Assembly: GCA_024644875.1 (NCBI GenBank)
Contig: JAHEGY010000008.1
Location: forward strand, 1-64,000
Origin: Cyclobacteriaceae bacterium
Lineage (GTDB): Bacteria > Bacteroidota > Bacteroidia > Cytophagales > Cyclobacteriaceae
Length of the DNA stretch: 64,000 nucleotides
Reading direction: 5' to 3'
A program made the translations under genes and the position numbers. Shown piece after piece: positions 25,880 to 35,107 of this stretch; the stretch's first letter is position 1; every line of letters starts with the position of its first letter. Below the pieces are notes generated by a model. The model was not told where the DNA came from and did no database searches. It saw only the letters and a program-made list of their open reading frames with translations.

Positions 25880-27697
25880 CTATTTCTTTGATACTTCCAT
25901 CAAAATCGGGGCATAGATCTTTCCCCTGTATTGGTGCCAGGCTTCTGCTATACAAGGTCCTTCCTTGAGTTCAACACCTTTAAAGATGATTAAATTATCC
26001 TGAATATTAGTGGCCACAGTTCGTTGAACAGTTCCAAAACGTATCGAAGTTGTGCCAGGAACTTCAACCGGTTTGAAGAACCTGACTTCAATGTCATACA
26101 ATCCGGATTCATGTACCATAACGTCCCAGTAACCCATTCCGGAATCACTCATCCATTGCTTTGCTGAGGCCCCTTTTGTATCATTTCTTCCAAGTGTCAC
26201 CGGATCCTGAAAATTAGTGCCAATATGTATCGGCTGAATGTTTAAATGATCACTCTCCATTATCTCGCCATACCAATGATCAAAGTCATTTCTCAAAGAA
26301 TCAACCAGTATAGCTGATGAATTACTAATATCCATTTCCTCATTCGGATCAGACAATATATCATACAATTCAAAATCAGAATTCTTCATCATATAATCGC
26401 CATGGGCTACCAATTTGTAAGTCCCGGATCTGTAGGCAATATTATGATAAGGTTCCAGATAGCCCCTGTGCCAGTAGTGGGCAAGCTCTCGTTTAATATT
26501 ATCGCCATTTTCACCTTTCAGAACCGGTAAAAGACTAATGCCGTCAACGGGATTCCTGGTATTAACCTGTAGGCCACATATATCCAGCAAGGTAGGTAAT
26601 ACATCAATATGAGCTGAAATGAACTCTCTATCTCCCGGATCGAGTGTTCCCGGCCAGTGCCAGAAAGATGGCACACGTATTCCCCCTTCATACACAGAAC
26701 CTTTCCGGTTTCTTAATCCTCCGTTATATCTCCTCTGCTGCGGTCCGTTATCCGTAATAAATATGATTAATGTATTCCCGGCAATACCTTTATCTGCAAC
26801 TGTTTTCCATATTCTGGAGATATTATCATCAATATTGGTGACCATGGCATATACCTTACGCGCGGACTCTATATCCCGGTCCGTCATATGAGCCATATCG
26901 GATCCACTGGATGGAAATAGATCAGGTAGCATGTTTACTGTATCATACAATTGCAAATAATCCTCCGGAACCTGCAATGGTGTATGAGGCGCATTATATG
27001 ATATATATGCAAAGAAAGGTGTTTCTCCGTTCTCCTGAATGAATTCTATGGCCAGATCTGTAAATACATCAGAGCAATAGCCATGGGTTTCTGTTTTTAT
27101 CCCGTTAAATTCCAAAACAGGATTAAAATAACTGGAGTCCCCCTTTACAAAATTTTCATAGTAATCCCCGGGTTGTCCAATACCTCCACCGGCATGTACC
27201 CATGATATATCAAAACCCTGATCCTGCGGTCTATATGGATATGTATCTCCAAGGTGCCATTTCCCAAAAATACCGGTTCTGTAACCCGCCTGTTTTAAAT
27301 ACTCGGCTATTGTGGTTTCCTGATCAGACATGATAGCCCCACCATTGTAGGTGTCAAAAACACCTGTACGCAAGGAATACCTGCCGGTCATTAAACTCGA
27401 CCGGGTTGGTGCACAAACAGGCGAAACATAAAAATGGGTCAACCTTGTGCTATTGAATGCCAGTGAATCCAGAGTGGGGGTCTGAATGACTGTATTTCCA
27501 TGAAAACCGAGGTCACCGTATCCCTGATCATCAGTTATCAAAAGAATTATATTTGGCAATCCCTTTTGTTTTTTCGTTTCACTTTCCCGGCATCCAGTCA
27601 GCACGATCAAAACGGACAGAAATAATAGGCAATAAGGCTTGAAACTAATTCTTAACAGCGCTTTTATTTGTTGTAAATAAAAAAATACTCCGTGCAT
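25880..27697 (-). CDS. Arylsulfatase A-like sulfatase lipoprotein
   Basis: A second formylglycine-dependent sulfatase, 605 residues. A long N-terminal segment leads to a lipoprotein signal ending LTGC. The metal motif ITDDQGYGDLG, the signature CAPTR (Cys95, the formylglycine site) and GKWHLGD are all present. A C-terminal beta-rich extension of about 120 residues follows the catalytic domain (from about residue 485) and may bind carbohydrate or shape the active site. Domain order is unlike the 509-residue sulfatase nearby, so the two probably act on different sulfate positions or substrates. Confidence 0.9.
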   Translation of the reverse strand: MHGVFFYLQQIKALLRISFKPYCLLFLSVLIVLTGCRESETKKQKGLPNIILLITDDQGYGDLGFHGNTVIQTPTLDSLAFNSTRLTHFYVSPVCAPTRSSLMTGRYSLRTGVFDTYNGGAIMSDQETTIAEYLKQAGYRTGIFGKWHLGDTYPYRPQDQGFDISWVHAGGGIGQPGDYYENFVKGDSSYFNPVLEFNGIKTETHGYCSDVFTDLAIEFIQENGETPFFAYISYNAPHTPLQVPEDYLQLYDTVNMLPDLFPSSGSDMAHMTDRDIESARKVYAMVTNIDDNISRIWKTVADKGIAGNTLIIFITDNGPQQRRYNGGLRNRKGSVYEGGIRVPSFWHWPGTLDPGDREFISAHIDVLPTLLDICGLQVNTRNPVDGISLLPVLKGENGDNIKRELAHYWHRGYLEPYHNIAYRSGTYKLVAHGDYMMKNSDFELYDILSDPNEEMDISNSSAILVDSLRNDFDHWYGEIMESDHLNIQPIHIGTNFQDPVTLGRNDTKGASAKQWMSDSGMGYWDVMVHESGLYDIEVRFFKPVEVPGTTSIRFGTVQRTVATNIQDNLIIFKGVELKEGPCIAEAWHQYRGKIYAPILMEVSKK

Positions 27698-28083
27698 AAA
27701 AATATCAGGTTTAATAAATCGTAATTTAAGTAATATTCAGAATGTTAAAAAGATAATTTGAGTTGAAAAAGTTCTTTATAATTGCTTTTTTTGTACCATT
27801 AAAATGGAATAACTTAATCCAAACTATAATTATTTTGTTATTTTTTTGGATTTAATTAATATATTTTGCATATTGGAGCATGGTAAGAGTTGATTTAAAG
27901 GTACTACCCATTAACTGTTCACACAATTAGAGCCTTATGAGTCACAACATATACTTACTGATTGTGTTCTATAATTTATCATAATGCTTGTTTAAATTAT
28001 AGCGTACTGATATACTTGCAGTTTTTAGGAAGTAATTAATTGAAGAATTCAAGAATATTAAGTAGAAAGACAGTTAAAATTAT
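27698..28083. other. Divergent intergenic region between sulfatase and serine hydrolase
   Basis: About 385 A/T-rich bases between divergently transcribed genes. It holds a candidate promoter for the serine hydrolase (27987-28018). I find no clear -7 match for the sulfatase and no coding frame. Confidence 0.45.
27987..28018 (+). promoter_or_regulatory. Candidate promoter of the serine hydrolase gene
   Basis: CTTG at 27987-27990 and TATACTTG at 28011-28018 are separated by 20 bases. Each is one base from the Bacteroidota consensus TTTG / TAnnTTTG. It predicts a leader of about 60 bases. Confidence 0.35.
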
Positions 28084-29355
28084 ATGAGGTTGAAAAGAAA
28101 ACATATCGTTTTTTTCTTTATCACTTTATTATTTATAGCCTTATCGGATATAAAACAGGCCAGTGAGACCGCTTTAACTACGCCTGCCCCTCAAATAAAC
28201 CCATTAGTCAAAGCGCTTGCCCTGGAATATGATGAATATTTTAAAGAGAAAATACAAAGCAAGCACATTCCGGGCGCAGCCATTTGCATCATAAAAGATG
28301 ATAAAATAGTCCACATAAAAGGTTATGGCATCAAAGACATCTCGACCAGAGACTCTGTGGGCATACATACCGTATTCAGGCTTGGTTCTGTATCTAAGAG
28401 TATAGCCGCCACGCTTGCGGGCATACTGGTTGAAGACAGCCTTTTAAACTGGGACAATAATGTTAAATCCTATCTTCCTGATTTCAGGCTGAAAACTGAA
28501 GCGAGCACTAATGAGTTAAAAATCAGGCATATACTTTCACATACCACGGGTCTGATCAGGCATTCATACACCAATTATATAGAAGATGGCAAGTCCCTTG
28601 AAGAGATGATTCCCGAATTGTCGAATGTAAATCTCATTGGCCCTGTAGGATCAGTATACAGCTATCAGAACCTGGCATACAGTTTAATCGATCCGATAAT
28701 CGAAACCTCCACAGGAATGGATTACGAGACAACCCTGGAAGAAAGGTTATTCAGGCCTCTGAACATGAAGAATTCCTCCGCCTCCTACGAGGGAATAGTT
28801 GAAAATTCAGATATCGCTTATCCGCACCATTATTATAAGGGAAGGCTTAGAAAATCAAGAATAACAAAAAAATATTATAATGCTGCTCCTGCAGGAGGTA
28901 TTAATGCAAGTATCTGGGATATGGCTAATTTCCTGATCGCCATCAATGGGCAAAAACCATGGGTCATAGGGCAACCGGTACTTGATGAATTGTTCAAGCC
29001 TCAGGTAAACACCTATATTAAATATCAGTATTTTGGTGGTTGGCCAAAAATGAGAAAATCATATTATGGCCTGGGTTTCAGGATACTTGATTATAGTAAT
29101 AAGAAAGTAGTTTATCATGGGGGGTATGTGAATGGTTATAAAACTGGTATGGCCATTCTGCCTGAGGAAAATATTGGCATTTGTATCCTGACCAACTATT
29201 CAGGAAATCTTGCTAACAGGGGAATACGGGATTTCATAGATATGTACATCAATCATGAGCAGTATATCAAGGATTATGAAAATATAAGTACCATTAGTTC
29301 CATCAATCCCAGTTTTACTCCTGAAAGGTCATATCACAGCCTTCCACCCCAATAA
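28084..29355 (+). CDS. Exported serine hydrolase of the beta-lactamase (class C/PBP-like) family
   Basis: A signal peptide or anchor (about residues 8-22) precedes a penicillin-binding-like fold. The three catalytic motifs are present: SxxK as SVSK (Ser102, Lys105), YxN as YQN (Tyr194, Asn196), and HGG at His345 in the place of KTG. Enzymes of this broad family include D-amino acid peptidases, esterases and beta-lactamases, so the substrate is unknown and beta-lactam resistance should not be assumed. At 423 residues it is complete. Its stop is 10 bases from the convergent pentapeptide-repeat gene. Confidence 0.88.
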   Translation: MRLKRKHIVFFFITLLFIALSDIKQASETALTTPAPQINPLVKALALEYDEYFKEKIQSKHIPGAAICIIKDDKIVHIKGYGIKDISTRDSVGIHTVFRLGSVSKSIAATLAGILVEDSLLNWDNNVKSYLPDFRLKTEASTNELKIRHILSHTTGLIRHSYTNYIEDGKSLEEMIPELSNVNLIGPVGSVYSYQNLAYSLIDPIIETSTGMDYETTLEERLFRPLNMKNSSASYEGIVENSDIAYPHHYYKGRLRKSRITKKYYNAAPAGGINASIWDMANFLIAINGQKPWVIGQPVLDELFKPQVNTYIKYQYFGGWPKMRKSYYGLGFRILDYSNKKVVYHGGYVNGYKTGMAILPEENIGICILTNYSGNLANRGIRDFIDMYINHEQYIKDYENISTISSINPSFTPERSYHSLPPQ

Positions 29356-29365
29356 TCGAAAAGTT

Positions 29366-30205
29366 TTATTTGCCTACAAGCTTGGGTTTTGCCTTCATTA
29401 TTTTCTGAAAGAAATCATCATCAAATTGAGCCAGATACAGGGTTTTTACATGTTCAAATTGTTCTACAGTCAATCCAACGGCATTTCTCAGGTCGGCCTT
29501 GTATAAATTGGTGAAATCAAAGTTAGTACCTGTCAGGTTAGCACCATTCAGATTAGCTTCCATAAGGAAAGCATTATTAAAATCAGCTTTTATTAAAAAA
29601 GCATTTTCCAGATTGGCTTTTATCATGTTTGCATCCCTGAAATTTGCACCACTTGCAAAAGATCTGCGTAGGTTGACCTGATTAAGGTTTGAATTCTCAA
29701 AATTTGCACGGTTCATTCTGGAAGACTCAAAATTTGCCTGGATAAGGTTTGAATTGGAAACATTCGCGTTATTCAGGTTTGCCCCTTTTAAGATCACATA
29801 GTTGAGGTTAGTTTTAGAAAGGTGACAATTTACGAGGTCAATATTAAATATCTTATGCCTGTTGAGTCTTTTAATATTACCCACTGTCCTGAAAGCAGCC
29901 TCTTCCGATTCCCACATCCGGAAATCATCAATTTCATCCTGATATGCTCTGATCCGGGCTCGTTTCTGTCCTACGCCCGTAAGCCAGAATATCAGAATAC
30001 CGATTACGGCAATATCAAATATCATCCCATGAGCCTCAGCAAGTATGTTTACAAAAAAATCATGCGTGTCTGATAAGTAAAGAGGAAAACTTAATCCAAC
30101 CACAATCAGAGAAAGTACAAAAAGGACACTAAACGAAACAATGATTGGTTCTTCCAATATCCTGTCAACAAACCTGTGAATTTTTTCTTTTCTTCTTGAA
30201 TCCAT
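29366..30205 (-). CDS. Membrane-anchored pentapeptide-repeat protein
   Basis: Two hydrophobic segments (about residues 20-43 and 61-79) place the N terminus in the membrane. A charged linker follows. From about residue 120 to 245 there are some 24 pentapeptide units of A(N/D)LxX type (for example ANLNNANVSNSNLIQANF), which fold as a right-handed quadrilateral beta helix. The C terminus is a 35-residue helix-like cap. Function is unknown; the soluble Qnr-type gyrase mimics lack membrane segments, so that role is unlikely. It begins three bases after the dehydrogenase stop, last in the rsmA-mgtE operon. Confidence 0.85.
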   Translation of the reverse strand: MDSRRKEKIHRFVDRILEEPIIVSFSVLFVLSLIVVGLSFPLYLSDTHDFFVNILAEAHGMIFDIAVIGILIFWLTGVGQKRARIRAYQDEIDDFRMWESEEAAFRTVGNIKRLNRHKIFNIDLVNCHLSKTNLNYVILKGANLNNANVSNSNLIQANFESSRMNRANFENSNLNQVNLRRSFASGANFRDANMIKANLENAFLIKADFNNAFLMEANLNGANLTGTNFDFTNLYKADLRNAVGLTVEQFEHVKTLYLAQFDDDFFQKIMKAKPKLVGK

Positions 30206-30208
30206 TTC

Positions 30209-31150
30209 CTAACTACGATTATGTAAAGATACAATTTTCCGGACCAGTACATCATTTATCCTTTTATAGGATTCATAACTCCACCCACCTACATGAGGGG
30301 TGAATACAACATTGTCCCGTTCAACCAGGTTAAAAAACCTGTCCCTCTCCTCACTTGTAAGTTTATCCAACTTCTCCTTTTCTAAAACATCGAGCGCTGC
30401 ACCCAGGATCTTACCCGTATCCAGCAGTCGGATCAGATCTGTAAGCGGCAGAATTGGGCCCCTGGCTGTATTGACCAGGTATAATTCTTTTTCGAACTTA
30501 TTAAAGAAATCAAAATCATAAAAGCCATGGGTCTCCCCGGTCAGTGGCACATGAAAGCTCAGTATATCAGCTTCATGATAAAGCTGCTCCATATCAGAGG
30601 CAATAGCGTACTTATCACCATAATCTTTCTTGTATTTATCATAGGCCAGCACCCTGCATTCAAAGCCGGATAATCTCTGAGCAAAAGCTGAACCCATATT
30701 CCCATAACCAATAATTCCGACTACTTTGTCTTTGATTTCCGTTCCCCGGTTTCCTTCTCTATTCCAGTTCGATTTCCTGATCTCCCTATCTGAGAGGTGT
30801 ATCTTATTTAATAAAGTCAGAAGAATGCCTGCAGCATGCTCCCCCAGCGCATCTTTGTTCCCTTCCGGTGCATTCAGGATAGCAATTCCTTTATCCTTAC
30901 AGTAAGATTCATCGATTTTATCGGTACCAGCCCCTGCCCTTGCGACATATTGCAAATTAAGGGCTAGGTCTATCATCTCACGGTCAAGATCAGTTTTACT
31001 TCTGATAATGATCCCATCATATTGATAAATGCAATCTTTTAGCATTTCACGGCTGATTCCCGGCAGGTAATCTACTTCAAAACCTGCGTTTTTCAGATCT
31101 GGCACGATACTAGGGTGCATTTCGTCTGCGATGATTATTTTCCTCCCCAT
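30209..31150 (-). CDS. D-2-hydroxyacid dehydrogenase (phosphoglycerate dehydrogenase-like)
   Basis: An NAD-dependent dehydrogenase of the D-isomer-specific family. The NAD loop GIIGYGNMGSAFAQ is near residue 142. The catalytic residues are visible as Arg in NTARGPIL, Glu in DVLEKEKL and His in TPHVGGWS. The length (313 residues from this start) fits the catalytic core without the ACT domain of full-size SerA, so it may be a short SerA or another 2-hydroxyacid dehydrogenase. The ATG at 31150 fits the family N terminus (MGRKIIIADEMH) and lies 13 bases past mgtE. A start at 31195 would add 15 residues and overlap mgtE. Confidence 0.88.
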   Translation of the reverse strand: MGRKIIIADEMHPSIVPDLKNAGFEVDYLPGISREMLKDCIYQYDGIIIRSKTDLDREMIDLALNLQYVARAGAGTDKIDESYCKDKGIAILNAPEGNKDALGEHAAGILLTLLNKIHLSDREIRKSNWNREGNRGTEIKDKVVGIIGYGNMGSAFAQRLSGFECRVLAYDKYKKDYGDKYAIASDMEQLYHEADILSFHVPLTGETHGFYDFDFFNKFEKELYLVNTARGPILPLTDLIRLLDTGKILGAALDVLEKEKLDKLTSEERDRFFNLVERDNVVFTPHVGGWSYESYKRINDVLVRKIVSLHNRS

Positions 31151-31163
31151 AAAATTAATTTCT

Positions 31164-32528
31164 TCACATATGATACAAATAATGCGCAATAACAAAATAT
31201 ACCCCCAGTCCCAACAAGTCGTTTGCAGTAGTTATAAAGGGTCCGGAAGCAAGGGCTGGATTTATTTTAAATTTATCAAGAATAAGGGGGGTAATAGTGC
31301 CCATAATAGACGCCAGCATGACTACAGCGAATAGGGCAATCGAAACAACGAAACCCAATTTTGATGGCTGACCCAGGATCAGGTTGAATAATAATGTTAT
31401 AATAGCCAGGACAACCGCATTAAGAAAAGAAACCAGTAAACCTTTGTAGAATCTTTGTATATTCCCGGGATCTATACCAGATTTATCGGCTAAACTCTGT
31501 ACAACAATGGCCGAGGACTGGATCCCAACATTACCTCCGGTGGCCGTTATCAACGGTATAAAAAATGCCATAGCGGGGATTAAAACAATATCCTCTTCAA
31601 ATAAACCCATGAACCAGGCCCCTAATAATCCCCCCCCCAGACCGATGATCAGCCAGGGCAAACGGGCTCGTGTAATCATCCATACACTATCATCCTCTTC
31701 TACATCTTCTGATATACCTGACATGAGTTGTCTTTCAGCCTCAGCCATCTCCGCCATTACATCTACTACATCATCCACCGTGATCCGTCCCACCAGCTTT
31801 CCTTTTCCATTAACTACAGGAACGGCATCAAGATCATATTTCCGCATGACTGAAACTACCTCCTCCTGATCCATATAGGTCTCTACTGAAACGATCTCAG
31901 GCTCATAAATATCTTTTATCAGGGTTTTATTAGTGGCCAGGATTATCCTTTTCAGGCTGGTTCTTCCAAGCAGAATACCATTATTATCGACAACATAAAC
32001 GGAATATATCTTCTGCACATTTTCTGCTTGACGGCGGATCTCATCGATACACTGAACCACATTCCAGTTAAGATTGGCCTTTACCAGTTCCTTGGCCATC
32101 AGGCCGCCGGCACAATCCTCTTCATACCGCATGAGATCAACAATATATGCAGCCCGCTCTTCATTATCAATTCCAGCAATGATCTCTTCCCTGAGCTTAA
32201 CCGGCAGTTCGTTTATAATATCAACTGCATCATCGGTCTCTAGATTATCAAGCAATCTGTTGATTTTCTCAGGCTCTACATTTTTCAGGAACTTGGATCG
32301 TACATCAGGATCAAGCTCTTTGATGATGTTTGAAGCAATTTCATCATTCAGAAGGCTCAGTACATATTTTGCACCTTCCAGGTCGAGTTCATCCAGTACA
32401 GAAGAGATATCCCTGGGATCAACCCCATCCAGTGATTTAACTATGAACTGATTATCTTCAGCTTCTATAGCCTCCTCGAGCCGGTCAATATACTCACGCG
32501 ATAATTCAAATGTGGTCAATTCTTCCAA
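31164..32528 (-). CDS. mgtE: Magnesium transporter MgtE
   Basis: MgtE is a homodimeric Mg2+ channel gated by its cytoplasmic Mg2+ sensor. The sequence shows the N-terminal superhelical domain (LLDNLETDDAVDIINEL, residues to about 130), a CBS pair (about 135-260, with VDNNGILLGRTSL and VNGKGKLVGRITVDD), and then five transmembrane helices with the pore signature FFIPLITATGGNVGIQSS. At 454 residues it is normal length. It overlaps rsmA by 13 bases. Confidence 0.96.
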   Translation of the reverse strand: MEELTTFELSREYIDRLEEAIEAEDNQFIVKSLDGVDPRDISSVLDELDLEGAKYVLSLLNDEIASNIIKELDPDVRSKFLKNVEPEKINRLLDNLETDDAVDIINELPVKLREEIIAGIDNEERAAYIVDLMRYEEDCAGGLMAKELVKANLNWNVVQCIDEIRRQAENVQKIYSVYVVDNNGILLGRTSLKRIILATNKTLIKDIYEPEIVSVETYMDQEEVVSVMRKYDLDAVPVVNGKGKLVGRITVDDVVDVMAEMAEAERQLMSGISEDVEEDDSVWMITRARLPWLIIGLGGGLLGAWFMGLFEEDIVLIPAMAFFIPLITATGGNVGIQSSAIVVQSLADKSGIDPGNIQRFYKGLLVSFLNAVVLAIITLLFNLILGQPSKLGFVVSIALFAVVMLASIMGTITPLILDKFKINPALASGPFITTANDLLGLGVYFVIAHYLYHM

Positions 32529-33295
32529 ACCAATTCTATTTTTTCTGTAAGTTCTGTAAAATCTTCTACTGAAAGCTGCTCAGCTCTCTTTCCTAAAATA
32601 TCAAGCTTATGAATTTCTTCTGGCAAATTTAGAGATTTTAAAGCGTTCCGCAACGTCTTTCGGCGGTTTTGAAATCCAAGTTTTACAATTCTAGTAAAAA
32701 TGGTCTCATTACAGGGTAAATGATTGGTATTATTTCTAGTTAATCGAAGAACAGATGATCTAACTTTTGGAGGCGGATCAAATACCTCTGGTTCAACCGT
32801 GAAAAGGTATTCGATATCATAAAAGGCAGAAAGAAGGACTGAAAGTATTCCATATGTTTTGCTACCTGGACCAGCTGATATCCGCTCTCCAACTTCCTTC
32901 TGAACCATTCCTACGATTAAAGGGACAGTATCACGGTTTTCCAGGATCTTGAAAAAGATCTGGGAAGAAATATTATACGGAAAATTCCCAATGATACTAA
33001 TTGGTCCGTTATGCAATTTTGCCAGGCTCATTGATAAAAAATCTCCCTGTAAAATATTATGGCTATACTTCGGGAATTTCTTCTTCAGATAGGCCGTAGA
33101 CTCCTTGTCTATGTCTATCATCAACAGATTATCCCCATATCTACGCAGAAGGGTCCTGGTCAATACACCAGTTCCCGGCCCGATTTCAAGTGCCTTTTCA
33201 CCAGCTTCAGGAGAAAACGCATCCACTATCCTGGATGCGATGTTTTCGTCGACCAGAAAGTGCTGCCCAAGATATTTTTTCGGTGATACTTTCAT
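32516..33295 (-). CDS. rsmA: 16S rRNA dimethyladenosine transferase RsmA (KsgA)
   Basis: RsmA dimethylates A1518 and A1519 of 16S rRNA with S-adenosylmethionine during small-subunit assembly. KKYLGQHFLVDENIASRI opens the protein, ALEIGPGTGVLTRTLL is the SAM loop, and NFPYNISSQI is the catalytic NLPY-type motif. The C-terminal QNRRKTLRNAL is also conserved. I chose the ATG at 33295; the in-frame ATG at 33319 adds eight residues. It is the first gene of the rsmA-mgtE-dehydrogenase-pentapeptide operon. Confidence 0.96.
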   Translation of the reverse strand: MKVSPKKYLGQHFLVDENIASRIVDAFSPEAGEKALEIGPGTGVLTRTLLRRYGDNLLMIDIDKESTAYLKKKFPKYSHNILQGDFLSMSLAKLHNGPISIIGNFPYNISSQIFFKILENRDTVPLIVGMVQKEVGERISAGPGSKTYGILSVLLSAFYDIEYLFTVEPEVFDPPPKVRSSVLRLTRNNTNHLPCNETIFTRIVKLGFQNRRKTLRNALKSLNLPEEIHKLDILGKRAEQLSVEDFTELTEKIELVWKN

Positions 33296-33360
33296 CCGGA
33301 TAAATAAACGCCAAGGCAAAAAACCTGTTTTGACATTTTATTAATTCCAATATTTATTTT

Positions 33361-33392
33361 CTTGTTAAAGGGTAAAAAGGTAACTAGATTTG
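33361..33392 (+). promoter_or_regulatory. Candidate promoter of pdxA
   Basis: CTTG at 33361-33364 and TAGATTTG at 33385-33392 are separated by 20 bases. The -7 is an exact TAnnTTTG and the -33 is one base off. The leader to pdxA would be about 30 bases. Confidence 0.55.
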
Positions 33393-33426
33393 AGCAAAAT
33401 GAAAAGTTACTTTTCAATTTAACCGA

Positions 33427-34470
33427 ATGGAAAAAAGCAAAAAAAGTAAATCAAGTAATAAACCCATAATAGGAATTTCTTTAGGTGATATTAATGGAGT
33501 CGGCCCTGAGGTCATCATTAAATCTTTGTTAGATCCCCGAATTATTAATATTATAACACCAGTTATTTATGGCTCGACCAAAATACTATCCTATTACCGA
33601 AAAAATCTTGGGATTGAAGATTTTAATTATTCTCAGGTAAGGGATAATTATTTTAATCAAAAAAAGATTAATGTTGTCAATTGCTGGAATGAAATGGCGG
33701 AGATCAATGCCGGAACATCTACCAAGGAGGGGGGAAGTTATGCCTTTAAAGCACTTGAACGTGCTGTAAAGGATTTGAAGGAAGGAAAAATAGATGCCAT
33801 AGTGACCGGCCCCATCAATAAAAACAATATACAGAGCGATCAGTTCAACTTCCCCGGGCAAACTGAATACATCACCAAAGAAAGTGGCAAAAAAGATAGT
33901 CTGATGATGATGGTTGGAGAAAGCCTTCGGGTTGGTCTTGTCACAACCCATCTCCCGATAAAAGACGTCCCCGCTCAGATAACTACCAAAAATGTATCTG
34001 CCAAGTTAAAAATATTTATTGATTCTCTTAAGAAGGATTTTGGCATCACTAAACCAAAAGTTGCTGTTCTGGGACTAAATCCACATGCAGGTGAGGATGG
34101 TTTGCTGGGAAAAGAGGAACATGAGATCATAAAACCTGTTATAGAAGAATTCAAGAATAAAGGCCATCTAACATACGGGCCTTATCCTTCAGATGGCTTT
34201 TTTGGAGCTGCACAATATAAAAACTTTGACGGCATACTGGCGATGTATCACGATCAGGGGCTTATTGCTTTTAAAACATTATCCTTTGAGATTGGGGTGA
34301 ACTATACAGCCGGACTGGAGGTCATACGCACCTCGCCGGACCACGGAACTGCGTATAATCTTGCCGGCAAAAATCTCGCAAGCGAGATCTCAATGAGGTC
34401 AGCCATTTATCTGGCCAAGGACATATTTAATGTTAGGCAACCTGTGGCTGATGAACATAATGAAGGATAA
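33427..34470 (+). CDS. pdxA: 4-hydroxythreonine-4-phosphate dehydrogenase PdxA
   Basis: PdxA oxidises 4-phosphohydroxy-L-threonine in the DXP-dependent pathway of vitamin B6 synthesis. The N-terminal ISLGDINGVGPEVI, the central VTGPINKNNI and the metal-site region YHDQGLIAFKTLSF are characteristic, as is the C-terminal RTSPDHGTAYNLAG. At 347 residues it is normal length. It starts a plus-strand run toward rpmF and accC but is separated from the DUF177 gene by about 100 bases that include a new promoter candidate. Confidence 0.96.
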   Translation: MEKSKKSKSSNKPIIGISLGDINGVGPEVIIKSLLDPRIINIITPVIYGSTKILSYYRKNLGIEDFNYSQVRDNYFNQKKINVVNCWNEMAEINAGTSTKEGGSYAFKALERAVKDLKEGKIDAIVTGPINKNNIQSDQFNFPGQTEYITKESGKKDSLMMMVGESLRVGLVTTHLPIKDVPAQITTKNVSAKLKIFIDSLKKDFGITKPKVAVLGLNPHAGEDGLLGKEEHEIIKPVIEEFKNKGHLTYGPYPSDGFFGAAQYKNFDGILAMYHDQGLIAFKTLSFEIGVNYTAGLEVIRTSPDHGTAYNLAGKNLASEISMRSAIYLAKDIFNVRQPVADEHNEG

Positions 34471-34539
34471 GCTTACAAGTTGACTATGATTTTTTGCCAG
34501 AAAATTTCAGGTTCAATTCTTTTTAAATAATAATATTCT

Positions 34540-34547
34540 TATTTTTG
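34540..34547 (+). promoter_or_regulatory. Candidate -7 element for DUF177-rpmF
   Basis: TATTTTTG is an exact TAnnTTTG match 23 bases before the DUF177 start. The -33 position is not convincing. Confidence 0.35.
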
Positions 34548-34570
34548 CAAGCCAATTTCTATTTGGAAAA

Positions 34571-35095
34571 ATGAGCGGTCTTACAAAATACTGTATTGAT
34601 ATTGTCAGTCTAAAGAACCAGGAATATCAATTTGAGTATAATATAGAACCTTCTTTTTTTCAACACTTTAGAGAAAGTGAGATAGAAAAATGTTCTTTTG
34701 ATTGTTTAGTGGTACTTCGAAAAACCGATGGCTTTATTGAAGCCAACTTTAATATCAAAGGATCTGTAGAACTTGAATGTGATCGTTCACTCGATAAATT
34801 TGACCATGCAGTTGATATAAAAAGAAGGATGATATTTAAGTTCGGTGATGAAGACAGGGAAATAGATGACGAGATAGAAATGATAGCCAAGGATCGGCAA
34901 TCCATTGATTTGTCACATTTCTTCTTTGAATTCATATCTATGGCGATCCCCATGAAAAAACTTCATCCAAGGTACCAAAATGAAGAACAAACAGATGAGG
35001 AAATGTATTTTTCCTCAGAACACGAGGATCTTGAAAACCGGGAGAAAGAAATAGATCCCCGATGGGAAGCATTAAAAAAACTAAGGGATAATTAA
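34571..35095 (+). CDS. DUF177 (YceD-like) protein
   Basis: A 174-residue acidic protein immediately upstream of rpmF. DUF177/YceD proteins sit in front of rpmF across bacteria and have been linked to large-subunit rRNA and ribosome accumulation. The recognisable family core is the central segment GSVELECDRSLDKFDH followed by an acidic stretch (DEDREIDDEIEMIAKD). The usual zinc cysteines are reduced to a single conserved position. The C terminus ends with the typical DPRWEALKKLRDN. It lies 12 bases before rpmF. Confidence 0.88.
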   Translation: MSGLTKYCIDIVSLKNQEYQFEYNIEPSFFQHFRESEIEKCSFDCLVVLRKTDGFIEANFNIKGSVELECDRSLDKFDHAVDIKRRMIFKFGDEDREIDDEIEMIAKDRQSIDLSHFFFEFISMAIPMKKLHPRYQNEEQTDEEMYFSSEHEDLENREKEIDPRWEALKKLRDN

Positions 35096-35107
35096 ATAAA
35101 TAAAAAA

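Noticed and set aside
28084-29355. Antibiotic-resistance beta-lactamase
   Set aside because: The motifs only place it in the broad serine hydrolase family. The HGG in place of KTG and the genomic context give no reason to assign beta-lactam hydrolysis.
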